Shown: in pieces, positions 40,164-49,560 of the stretch
How positions within the stretch are numbered: position 1 is the first letter of the stretch
Layout: each line of letters starts with the position of its first letter
NCBI RefSeq assembly: GCF_964340395.1
Contig: NC_135567.1
Coordinates: 8,362,658 to 8,426,657, forward strand
DNA: 64,000 bases
DNA from: Glandiceps talaboti
Taxonomy: Eukaryota > Hemichordata > Enteropneusta > Spengelidae
Reading direction: 5' to 3'
Position numbers and translations under genes: made by a program
The notes under the pieces: model-generated
The model's input: the letters and a program-made list of their open reading frames with translations, nothing else
The model's database searches: none
What the model was told of the DNA's origin: nothing

Positions 40164-40320
40164 ATGACGGCTGTTGATGACATCACGTTCTCAGTCTGTA
40201 AAACTGTTAACGTGTGTTTTCCAGAAAATGTACAGAATGCGATGTTTGTAAATAATCGATGTGGAAAGAAATCTCCGATCGCACTTCCGGGATGTGAGGT
40301 CACGCCAATGTCTGTACCAG
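40164..40320 (+). CDS. Zinc-finger gene 1, exon 1
   Basis: The ATG at 40164 has A at -3. It opens 52 codons plus one base, ending ccag before a good donor (gtaagc at 40321). The peptide starts MTAVDDITFSVCKTVNVCF and is Cys-containing, without a domain I recognise. A longer reading frame begins upstream at 40131, but only with GTG, so the ATG at 40164 is chosen. The exon ends in phase 1, which fits exon 2 exactly. Summed with exons 2 and 3 the coding length is 2,541 nt, that is 846 residues plus stop with no frame error, which strongly supports the model. Confidence 0.8.
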
Positions 40321-40739
40321 GTAAGCCTGATAGTTGTTATTGTTATTTTAACTGCCTGTCACAGATACTAACATGCGCTAATATTTATTATGTAGCGAAA
40401 GTGCACAAATGTGGGTGGAAGGTGTAAGCAAGTTAATGTGGGGATTACCGATACTTTCAACATATAACTCAAATTTAAAAAAGAATAAAAATGATTTGTG
40501 TCATTGTGACCTGGTGGAAACCGTGTGATGATTTTATGTGAAATAATAAATTATTTAGTTGATATAACATTATTCTAGTATACCCCTCTCTGTGTGTGTC
40601 TGTCTCCCATGTGTGTGTATGCGTATGTATATATGTCCGTAGCGTAAATCCATAATGTAATATCATACTCGTCTTCTTTCATTTTATGTATGGTATGCTC
40701 TCCAAGGTGATTGAACAATCTAAGAAGAATGAATATATA

Positions 40740-40890
40740 CAATATGTGTGTGTGTATGTATATGTATATGTATATGTGTGTATGTGTATGTGTATGTGTG
40801 TGTGTATGTATGTAAGTATGTATGTATGTATGTATGTATGTATGTATGTATGTATGTATGTATGTATGTATGTATGTATGTGTGTATAAT
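40740..40890. repeat. (TATG)n microsatellite in intron 1 of zinc-finger gene 1
   Basis: tgtgtatg/tatgtatg tetranucleotide run. CMYVCMYV reading frames are artefacts. Confidence 0.97.
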
Positions 40891-40980
40891 ATTAAATATA
40901 CCAGTATTTTTAGGGTTGGGTGTATATTAGGGAGGTTAATATTTTATTGATTGATTTGGCGTATATTTTGTTATACACAG

Positions 40981-41103
40981 AATGTCACCATGTGTTGGAG
41001 CAAGTAGTGAAAACAAATAAAATGAAATATTTAGCTGATTGTTTTAGACAGTCAGCCCAGAAATTAGCCAATGGATTGGAAAATAATAAACTCTCAGAAA
41101 AAG
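40981..41103 (+). CDS. Zinc-finger gene 1, exon 2 (conserved 41-residue module)
   Basis: An acceptor (ttatacacag) precedes 40981 and a donor (gtatgta) follows 41103. The exon is 123 bp, phase 1 at both ends. It encodes ECHHVLEQVVKTNKMKYLAD followed by CFRQSAQKLANGLENNKLSE and K. The exon at 52790-52912 of zinc-finger gene 2 has the same length and phase. Nineteen of 41 residues are identical by my alignment, including the NKM, DCF, QKL, GL and final EK. I do not recognise the module. It looks helical and may be a protein-interaction segment analogous in position, but not in sequence, to KRAB, SCAN or ZAD domains of other zinc-finger families. Confidence 0.88.
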
Positions 41104-41131
41104 GTATGTAATGTAAAACAAAATTAGATGT

Positions 41132-41300
41132 TGTTGTGTGCCTCATTCATATTTGAATGTTTGTGTGCTGCATTCATATTTGAATGTTTGTGTGCTGCAT
41201 TCATATTTGAATGTCTTGTGTGCTGCATTCATATTTGACCGTCTTGTGTGTGTCATTCATATTTGAGCGTCTTGTGTGACACATTCATATTTGAAAGTCG
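41132..41300. repeat. 27-bp minisatellite in intron 2 of zinc-finger gene 1
   Basis: Six copies of attcatatttgaatg plus ttgtgtgctgc, with small changes. Confidence 0.92.
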
Positions 41301-41424
41301 AGCATTGTATTGTTTTCAATGGAGAAAGTGATGACGTAGCGGTCTGTATATTATGGTGCTGACTGAAATCAACACAGAACTGTTTTCTATTGACTGAAAT
41401 CAACATGGAACTATTTTGATAGAT

Positions 41425-41630
41425 TTTTGATATGTATATATAAATTATGTCATCAAATCATTCATAAATTATATCCTAATACCAGGTTTGAGTTCAGTTA
41501 ATTGCAAGTGATGGGTGCTTCAGTAAATAGACACTAGAGGGCGGTATACTAATTATATAAATTGTGTCATCGAATCATTCATAAGTTATATCCTAATACG
41601 AGGTTTGGGTTCAGTTAATTGCAAGTGATA
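41425..41630. repeat. ~75-bp duplication, spaced ~130 bp, in intron 2
   Basis: tcattcataaattatatcct and gttcagttaattgcaagtga occur twice (about 41446-41512 and 41569-41630). A CTCF-like core lies between the copies at 41531-41544. Confidence 0.85.
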
Positions 41631-41664
41631 GTTAAGTATACATCAGTATATAAGAAATAAATAA

Positions 41665-41819
41665 TCTCCCAGTATTTCTCATTTGTGCCACGTCATCTCA
41701 TACTCATGATTCCCCAATGTATGTATCCCTCCTTGCTTATCGCCTGGGAGGGATACGGCCGACATGAGGGGAATCATTCGTCCTCAATGATGGTAGCACT
41801 CATTCAGAATACCGGGAGA
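41665..41819. mobile_element. Palindromic MITE-like element, 155 bp
   Basis: Starts tctcccagtatt and ends aataccgggaga. Inner pairs gattcccc/ggggaatc and atccctcc/gggagggat strengthen the hairpin. It lies in intron 2 of zinc-finger gene 1. Confidence 0.78.
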
Positions 41820-41958
41820 TTAAATATAAATGTCGCCTACTCCTATGAGGTCAGTGGAACGCAATATATTTCACACGACTATCTATAATCTATCACACAT
41901 TGATAAATATGAAAACAAACGGCGAATGCTCTAACATAATTCATGTATTCTATTTCAG

Positions 41959-44219
41959 AAAAAAGTACAATGGTAAATTTTCTGTGGAAGAGTGGAATTA
42001 TTGGTATAAATATAACTACAGCCGTAGTAGCAGAAACGAACATATCAGTATGCAGTAACCATGGTGACCGTGAGGTACAGCAAGAGAATGCTGGTAAAGC
42101 TGTCCACAAAGCAAATGATAATGCCAGTAATGTGATGCCAAGTCACCAAGATGGGCAGAGTAGTCATGGATACCAAGGTCAAAGTTCACTGACAGACAAC
42201 GACAGGATAGGACCTGATAATGCAGGCTTTGGGACTAATGTGAGACATGAACAAACAAACAGACGAACAGAAGACGTACACAGAAGGAATATCATGAATG
42301 AGGAGAGCAATCTACAGACCAGTAGTGACAGACAACACTCTTATAGGAGTCAGCTACGGACAGACAATGTTAGTAACAGAAGACAGCAAATAAATAGTAG
42401 TAGTGGTCTACAGACAGACAATGTCACTAGCTACAGACAACAAACATTTAGGAGTGGTCTACAGACTGATGATATTGGAAAAAGTAACAACCAACAAACA
42501 TACAGCAGTAGTCTATGTCCTGGCAACATTGGAGAAAAGATCAGCAACCAACAAACTTATGATCGAATTGGAAAAAGTAGCAAGGAAGAGCAGACTTCCA
42601 GTAGGGGTCTACTGACAGACAAGATGGAAAAGAGAAACAACAAACACACACACACTGGTGGTTTACAGATAGGCAGTGATAGTACAGTAGAGAGAGAGTT
42701 AGACAACCAAGGAACAGTTGCTGGGGGTGTAAGAAGAGATGATGTTGAGAAGAGAGATTTAAAGGGATTGGGAGATACCGAACAAGCTGTGATGAGAGGT
42801 TTTCAAACAAATAACATCCGACAGAAACTGGAAGAGGTACCTAGAAAGAGAGACTGCCTTCACAGCACTGACACAGATATGTGGACTCAGAAACACATGC
42901 AACCGAGAAATGAGAAATTTTTACAAACAAATAATGTAGATATGGAGATCGGAACAACTTATATGCAGACACACAAAGACAATAATCAAACTATTGCAGG
43001 AAGGCTACACTTGCAGAAAAAAACTTTTCATACCACTGAAGGCAGTATACATGGAGAGAAACACAGTTCTGAGGGCGAGGTCGGACAGCCATGTTTGAAT
43101 AAAGGTAGTTTCCAGGACACTGGCAACATGTCGGGATACAGTGTAGGAAGAGTAGGAGAAAATAAACAGATAGCTTGGAAAAGGTCTTGGAATTCAGGAA
43201 AAGGTCCTCAGACTGGTGTACAGAATATACAGTCATTTGCAATCGACAATAGAATGCAGAATGAGAATCAGAATACATTCACGGAAACAGCGCCCTCTAG
43301 TGTTGATAAGCATCTAACTCATGAGGGCAGTCTAACTACGGTTGGAGAGAGTCATGTGATGTCTGATTTGTACGGCGGGACTGTGCAGTATTTAAATAAA
43401 GTAAAAGAAGCCACTAACTCCTGCTATAACACGTACCATATTGATACAACAACGACCGTTATGGTACCAGTTGACGAACAAAATACGGGCGAAACAGACG
43501 TACAAGAACCGCTATTTGATGATGACATTTCGGCAACAGCACCTTTAAAACAAGAAAATAATTATGACCCCAACGCTCTTACTTTTGTGGAGAGTATTGC
43601 TTTCCCAAGGCAAAGTTCAGAGATCGGAGGTGAAAGTTCAACAAATGATGTAAATATGATATTGAATATCAAAATGGAAGAAACAAACGATAACGTAACT
43701 GCACACGCGAGTACAAGTGATAACAGAGTCAGTAAAGAATCGTGTCGTGGGCCGTACACGTGCACAATTTGTCAGAAACAATTCTCTTTCATAGGTCATC
43801 TCAGCCAACATATGAATATTCATGGTCCAACCGACAAAAACGAATGTTGTATTTGTGGGAAAGCGTTTAGCTATAGTACAAGTTTGATGCGACACATCAA
43901 AGTGGTTCACATCGGCGAAAAAGCATATAAGTGTAAATTTTGTGGAAAGAATTTCAGTCAAAAAATTCATCTGACTGGACATATGAGAACACATACTGGT
44001 GAAAAACCATACAAGTGTAAATTTTGTGATAAAGCATTCACAAGGTGCGATACACGGACTGTTCACATGCGAAAACATTGTAGCGCACTGCCGTTTACGT
44101 GTCATATATGTGGTGTAGGCTACATTGATAATCAACATCTGTTACTACACAAGAAATCACACCATAAAACTAAACATAGACCCGAGTCCAGCATTGCAAA
44201 CTCAAGCATCTCACCCTAA
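41959..44219 (+). CDS. Zinc-finger gene 1, exon 3 with five C2H2 fingers
   Basis: The acceptor tattctatttcag ends at 41958, and the first codon GAA is completed by the last G of exon 2. The frame then runs to the stop at 44217-44219. The long middle part is Gln/Asn/Ser/Thr-rich and carries several degenerate repeats of the form S.LQTDN. or GLQTD.I (residues ~200-330 of the joined protein), so it is probably disordered. LTFVESIAFPR is conserved in gene 2 (INFVESVSFPT). IKMEE looks like a SUMO acceptor site. Five C2H2 fingers span residues 693-829. One canonical TGEKPYKC linker is present, and the last finger has Y for the usual F (CGVGY). The protein is probably a nuclear DNA-binding regulator, and its target is unknown. 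The ATG at 41943 lies upstream of the splice acceptor and is not the real start. Confidence 0.93.
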
Positions 44220-44278
44220 CTTTTTGAAAGTGCTCTCCCTTTAAAATAGTGGTTGAGTCAAATGGAATTTGCATAACA

Positions 44279-44284
44279 AATAAA
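44279..44284 (+). terminator. Polyadenylation signal of zinc-finger gene 1
   Basis: AATAAA lies 60 bp after the stop codon, giving a very short 3' UTR. The cleavage site is expected near 44300. Confidence 0.7.
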
Positions 44285-44703
44285 TGTTATTCTAGAACCT
44301 TAGCAAGCCTTTAGTAATTATAGATGGCAAGGCTGATGGAATTAGAGGGCGGGGTGGGGGGCAGATTTTACAAGTCGGTTCTCAGGGGAGGGTCATGTTT
44401 TAAGAAAATGGAATTATGGGATGTTATAATTTACTTTAACACATCATTGTATGCTCTAAATTTGCAATATTTTGTGATTTTGACATCCCTTAATAGTCAA
44501 AACTGCCACATCCCATAATAGTCATAGTTTAAACACTAGAAAGTACAACAAACAAGTGGGCTACCCCCTCTCCCCAGGGAAAAAACAAAAAAACTTGCCC
44601 AACCCATGACATTAACGTGTTATCACCCTCCTCCCGTCCTCTCCTTTGAGAACTACCCACACTACACCAAACAATGCCTGTACAAACACACACGTCACAG
44701 TTT

Positions 44704-45340
44704 AGCCCACTGCACTGTACAATATCTTACCCACAACTCTCTCTGATTGGTATGCTTGGAGGTTCCTTATTTTATAACTTTTTCAATAATCCATACTTTT
44801 CAACATTTTAAGCATAGTAATTAAGTTTAATTAATATGTAGCAAAAGAACGCTTAGGAATCAAAAATAAAGTTCTAAATTTTGTATAAAAATGAACTAAC
44901 AACTAAATTAAGCATGTGCTGTGAATAAAACACTTCACCGTCAAAGTGTCAATAACTTGGGTAGTCAGTGTGTATGATGAGTTTTAGTATGTAAATTTCT
45001 TTTGTCATACCTATTCAAATAAATCTATATCTTTGGCAAAGTCATAACAGGTGCATATATTTTCCTTAGTTTCGTCACAAATATTCTGCATGTCTTTCAA
45101 GAAATCTGCTGACAAATTCCTAAAATTGCTACTCCTTCTACAATAAATCACTGATACCAGAACCGATGAAAATGGGTATTCAGAAACTCATCAGTGGCAA
45201 TTCTACGCTTGCCAAATGGAAAAAAATGTTTTTACAAAACCCTATACACTGGTGAGATTTGTCTGACTTCAAGGAGACGATGTCCAAAACTACAAATCAG
45301 AGAGAGTTGTGGGTAAAATGTTGTACAGTGCACTGCCATA
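44704..45340. mobile_element. Non-autonomous TIR element, ~640 bp
   Basis: The ends are inverted repeats of about 45 bp: left 44704-44748 (tgcactgtacaatatcttac, ccacaactctctctgatt) and right 45293-45340. No transposase frame is visible inside. Confidence 0.82.
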
Positions 45341-45360
45341 GTAACCAGGGGAGAACAGTA

Positions 45361-45833
45361 TAGCTTAGTCTAGCTCCTATGATGTGTTGCGATTACTCCA
45401 ATCATCTCCATCCACGTACAGGGAAAGTTGTTATTCTAGCACAGAAATATGTGCTACCACCACTGGTCAAAGGGTAAATGACAAGTCAGTAGTAATCCAT
45501 CACAAATTGACAGGCAGTTGCAATTGGTTAGTTCCTTTAGACAATGACACATTAACCGAACTCACTGTGATATGATGACATTATTGCGTCCTCACATGAT
45601 TTTAGTGTCAGACTGGAGAGGTGGAGTTCAGTTAATGAGTAATTGTCTAAAAGAACTAATTTCAACTGCCTGTCTCTTTGTAATGGATTACTACTGACAT
45701 GGGTCATTTACCCTTCACCCAGTGGTGGTAGTACAGATTTCTGTGCTAAAATAATGACTTTCCCTTATGTGAGTGGAGATGATTGTAGCAATCATAATGT
45801 ATCGTATTCTAGGAACTAGACTAAGTGTAGCTT
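45361..45833. mobile_element. Foldback element A, arms >200 bp
   Basis: Two arms of about 215-235 bp (45361-45575 and 45600-45833) form a near-complete inverted repeat. They share cttagtctag, caatcatctcca, gggaaagt, tagcacagaaat, taccaccactgg and cagtagtaatccat. The outer end of the right arm reads, on the minus strand, tagtctagttccta, later ctccactcacata. Both are identical to stretches of the 48-bp minisatellite unit. Confidence 0.85.
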
Positions 45834-45865
45834 GGCTAAACCAAAACCTAGTAGTCTAGTTCTAA

Positions 45866-46183
45866 ACTTCACTACTTTACCAGTCAAGTCAAGGCAGTTG
45901 TTTAAGCATATATTTCTGTGCTCCCCCAACCGTAATCATATATGATGACGTCGTCGCGTCCCCACATGATTTTAGTTTAAACCTCAGACTACTGAGTTTA
46001 AACAGACTGGAGGTGGAGTCCTGGTTGGACATTTGCATATCAGTGCAGTCCGATGACGACAGCCTGTCAGTTTGTGATGGATTACTACTGACATGTGCCC
46101 TTTGCGCTTCGCTCACTACAGGGGTGCACCACAATTTAACACCTTTCATAACTGCCTTGACTAGACTGGTAAAGTCATGAAGT
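45866..46183. mobile_element. Foldback-related element B, 318 bp
   Basis: TIRs of about 34 bp: acttcactactttaccagtc at the left, and its complement ending catgaagt at the right. Internal blocks (gatggattactactgacatg; gtccccacatgattttag) are shared with element A, so A and B are one family. Confidence 0.82.
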
Positions 46184-46514
46184 TTTTAATACGTAATACT
46201 GTACCAGTTTAGCATTAGACTAAAAACCCAGGACCTGTCAAATACTACAGAGATGTTCTATCAACTGTACTATCCCGGCAAATATTGACCCATAATTGAA
46301 AAGCCAAATATCCATGAACAGCAGTGACACCATTTTATTCAAATTTTAGATTTACCGTACAAACGATGAAAGACCTTGTACATGTACATAATTTACTCTA
46401 TATTTTATAGACTAAGTAGCACAAAATACATAACATGCAAACTTTAAATTAGACTATATAGTCATAAAATATATTTTTTGTTCAGCCATGGAAAATAAAA
46501 GACGTTGATATCAG

Positions 46515-46762
46515 GCCTAGAAAAAATTGTGTGGTTCCGATTACGCTCAATTTTAGGATAGGTGAGGTAGGTAGATTTTATTTCATTTTTTTCATTTTTT
46601 ATTCATATGTGAGTGTCTAGATCAGGTAATTATGTTTTCCGTTGTTTTCCATATGGTCTACCCGACCTATTCCATACCGCCTACCCGACCTATTCCATAT
46701 CGTCTACCCGACATATTCTAACATTGAGTGTAATCAGAACCACACAATTTTTCTTGTTCGGC
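46515..46762. mobile_element. TIR element C with internal 23-bp tandem repeat
   Basis: Arms of about 55 bp contain gaaaaattgtgtggttc and its complement gaaccacacaatttttc. Inside the right arm, ctacccgacctattccatac is present in two full copies plus a partial one (46658-46715). The repeat unit is the inner end of the arm itself (the left arm has its counterpart, tattaggat-like gataggtgaggtaggtag). Confidence 0.75.
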
Positions 46763-48160
46763 GTTAATGTCAGGGCACAAATATTTTCATGCTGAATAAA
46801 AAACTATGTCAGGAATACCATATGTTTATAAAATATGAAAGTGACAGTGTGGATGAGAATAGGCATTTGTTTTATACATTTACATAATAAAATAACTTAC
46901 TGTGTTTTACTACTTGGGAATTTAAGGTCAAAAAACAGACTTAGCACACACAAAAAAAGAATTGTTTCGAGTCAGGACATTTTGTCTACAGTGGTGCGAT
47001 GACGTGAATTTATCATTTTTTTTAGTTATTTTTTTTTATTCTCAACAAACCTCTCACTCAGTCTACTATTTATGGCAGTTACTGTTCTTTTTATTTAGTA
47101 CTTTAGAGCAAGTGTGTATGTGGGGCAGATGTCATTTGCTTGTTCATAATTAGCTCTGCAGTTGTCTTCACTGAAGTAGGGAGGGTTATATTTGTGTTTC
47201 TAGCTGCTAGACCTCAGGCTTTGTTCTAATAGATATGAAGGTGAAACACCCATTCAGGCTATCGCTTTTATTAGTGACCTTTGGTTGCCTTAACAGTATG
47301 CAGAATAGCCCAAGGCGTCTAGCAGCAAGACTACCTCCGGATCTGCAGACTGCATGGGCTAGACAAACACACAAGAAAGAATGATGCAAGGGATATATCA
47401 GTGACATGCACACTGACCAGCAACAATTCGTTTCTTTTTTTGCCGTAGTGTTCACAATTGATGGATTGAAAAATAAACAAAAAAAATAGTTGTAAAATTT
47501 TGTTACTATTCATCATTACTGGGACAAGCCATTAAAGAAGCAAGTCCACTTGTTATCAAAGAGTACCAATATTTACACATGTGATGATGGGCTCTTACAT
47601 AACACAAGTAAACAGTGTAGTTCACAGCGTAAGATCATTTCTAAGGAGTGGGTCAATTGAGGCAAACCTTATCTCCGTCTTATATCAGTTGTTATCAATT
47701 TATTAGGCTATTATAAGTAACACTACAAACAGCTTTAGAGATGCAAACAACTTTTATGACACCCGTTTTCGTCAGGCAAGCCCGCGGGTTTGTTGCACTT
47801 GTTACACTGATTAGACCTGTGTAAGTCTGATGTAGTGATAAAACAAAGCAATGTAGAGTAAACATCTGTTTAAAAATCTAGTTTGTCGATATTAAGATTG
47901 AAGTGGACACAATATGTGGGGAAGTGAAATACACTTGTTTGTTTACAACCTTGTTTGTTTACAAACTACTTCCTTACATGACATTCACAAGCCATTAAAT
48001 TGTCATCCATATGGTCACTTTAATGGTAAACTTTGTCATTTGTAGGCTGTATTTAATTGTGTATTCAGTGTTTAAAAGATCGTATTTCGTTTTAAAGATA
48101 TAAACCATGTGTATATTTTTATATTGTATCTTCAGCTACATTTCAATATGTGTTGATGTA
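46763..48160. other. Intergenic DNA, no supported gene
   Basis: A 49-codon frame at 47235-47384 begins with a hydrophobic, signal-like segment but has no homologue I recognise. The rest is AT-rich and non-coding as far as I can see. Confidence 0.35.
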
Positions 48161-48167
48161 TGGAACC

Positions 48168-48274
48168 ACGTCACTGTAATTTCTCTTAAGTTACGTCACC
48201 GTAATTTCTCTTACGTCACCGTAATTTCTCTTACATCACCATAATTTCTCTTACGTCACCGTAATTTCTCTTTG
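48168..48274. repeat. 20-bp minisatellite
   Basis: Five copies of ttacgtcaccgtaatttctc. Confidence 0.93.
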
Positions 48275-48456
48275 AGAGATAATGAAGTTTTCTTGTACAT
48301 GTAGCTTGTATTGTATATAGTGATTCTCACCAGCCATGTTGGGGTTTTTGTGTCGAATTGCGTCATGTTGTATAGTTACTCAGTTGTTACATCCTTTGTA
48401 CATGTATTGGTATTTAACAGTGTGTTCGTTGGTCAAGAGACCTAATTCAATAAATT

Positions 48457-48557
48457 GAATATGAATGTGAATATGAATGTGAATATGAATGTGAATGTGA
48501 ATATGAATGTGAATGTGAATGTGAATATGAATGTGAATATGAATATGAATGTGAGTA
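48457..48557. repeat. (GAATGT/GAATAT)n hexanucleotide run
   Basis: Alternating gaatatgaatgt units. Reverse frames reading IHIHIH are artefacts. Confidence 0.95.
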
Positions 48558-48792
48558 TGCATACATAAATATTTTGAATACTTGACTGTGTTTACTTTTG
48601 ATTAAAAACAATTAATTGTGTTTACCAAGTCTGTTTACAATTCTCATACTTTCTGTTCAAATATGTACAACTTGGCTTTAGGCTAGTGCACAAAGGAGCC
48701 AGGTTCTAGAGTCCAAATATCCATATTATCATATGTACAGACTACTTCAATCCGTAACTTCTACAGAGCATTATGGTTCAAGGAGAGCAGTA

Positions 48793-48965
48793 ATCCGATT
48801 ATGATGAATAGCGCCCTCTAGTAGTTGTCCGATTATGATGAATAGCGACTCTCTAGTAGTTGTCCGATTATGATGAATAGCGTCTCCTAGTAGTTGTCCG
48901 ATTATGATGAATAGCGTCTCCTAGTAGTTGTCCGATTATGATGAATAGCACCCTCTAGTACTTGT
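48793..48965. repeat. 34-bp minisatellite carrying CTCF-like cores
   Basis: Five copies of ccgattatgatgaatagc then gccctctagtagttgt. The complement of the first copy contains ctagagggcgc, the core of the CTCF motif. Later copies are mutated in that core. Confidence 0.92.
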
Positions 48966-48975
48966 CCATATTGTA

Positions 48976-49145
48976 TGGTGTGTTCATACTACATGCTATG
49001 CCATACATATATTGTACATGTACGATGAGTTCATACTACATGCTATGCCATACATATATTGTACATGTACGATGTGTTCATACTACATGCTATGCCATAC
49101 ATACATTGTATGATGTGTTCATACTACATGCTATGCCATACATAT
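48976..49145. repeat. 47-bp minisatellite
   Basis: Four copies of ttcatactacatgctatgcc then atacatatattgtacatgta. Starts are at 48983, 49030, 49077 and 49118. Confidence 0.92.
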
Positions 49146-49164
49146 ATGGTTTAATAGTGCTTCA

Positions 49165-49275
49165 GACATCGGTTCAACAGAACACAATGTCAGCAAACTG
49201 TGAATGTTTATTCATTGAATACTCACATGCGTGTTGCAGTATGAGTTTCCGTTAAATTGTTTACCACAGTGTGTT
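49165..49275 (-). pseudogene. Broken copy of the last fingers of zinc-finger gene 2
   Basis: On the minus strand the frame reads CGKQFNGNSYCNTHVSIQ, a stop, then INIHSLLTLCS. It aligns with CGKRFNDKSNYNTHVRIH, TGINVHSCSLCG of the intact gene. The relic spans the fourth finger and the start of the fifth, with His changed to Gln and a stop in the linker. It lies just downstream of the gene, on the far side of the 36-bp minisatellite, so it is a local partial duplication. It now probably belongs to the 3' UTR or downstream flank. Confidence 0.85.
49207..49212 (-). terminator. Possible polyadenylation signal of zinc-finger gene 2
   Basis: AATAAA on the minus strand, about 335 bp past the stop and inside the pseudo-finger relic. 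It is the first such hexamer after the stop that I noticed. Use is unproven. Confidence 0.35.
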
Positions 49276-49560
49276 ACTGTGTGATATGGTTCATATCGTA
49301 TGTTTTGTGCTACTGTGTGATATGGTTCATATCGTATGTTTTGTGCTACTGTGTGATATGGTTCATATCGTATGTTTTGTTCTACTGTGTGATATGGTTC
49401 ATATCGTATGTTTTGTGCTACTGTGTGATATGGTTCATATCGTATGTTTTGTGCTACTGTGTGATATGGTTCATATCGTATGTTTTGTGCTACTGTGTGA
49501 TATGGTTCATATCATATGTTTTGTGCTACCGTGTGATATGGTTCATATCGTATGTTTTGC
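49270..49560. repeat. 36-bp minisatellite overlapping the end of zinc-finger gene 2
   Basis: Eight copies of tgtgctactgtgtgatatgg then ttcatatcgtatgttt, spaced 36 bp. The right-most unit encodes, on the minus strand, the last four codons and stop of zinc-finger gene 2 (KHTI, stop at 49543-49545). Confidence 0.95.

Noticed and set aside
41943-41958. ATG at 41943 as the start of zinc-finger gene 1
   Set aside because: It lies in the polypyrimidine and acceptor sequence of exon 3. The joined three-exon model keeps frame and is supported by the paralogue.
42541-44138. Minus-strand frames opposite zinc-finger gene 1
   Set aside because: Antisense shadows of the long coding exon.
47235-47384. 49-codon frame with a hydrophobic start
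   Set aside because: It is short, without homologue or splice support, so I list it only as a possibility.
48793-49560. Repeats of 34-47 bp as a CRISPR array
   Set aside because: Units are directly contiguous without unique spacers, and the genome is clearly eukaryotic.
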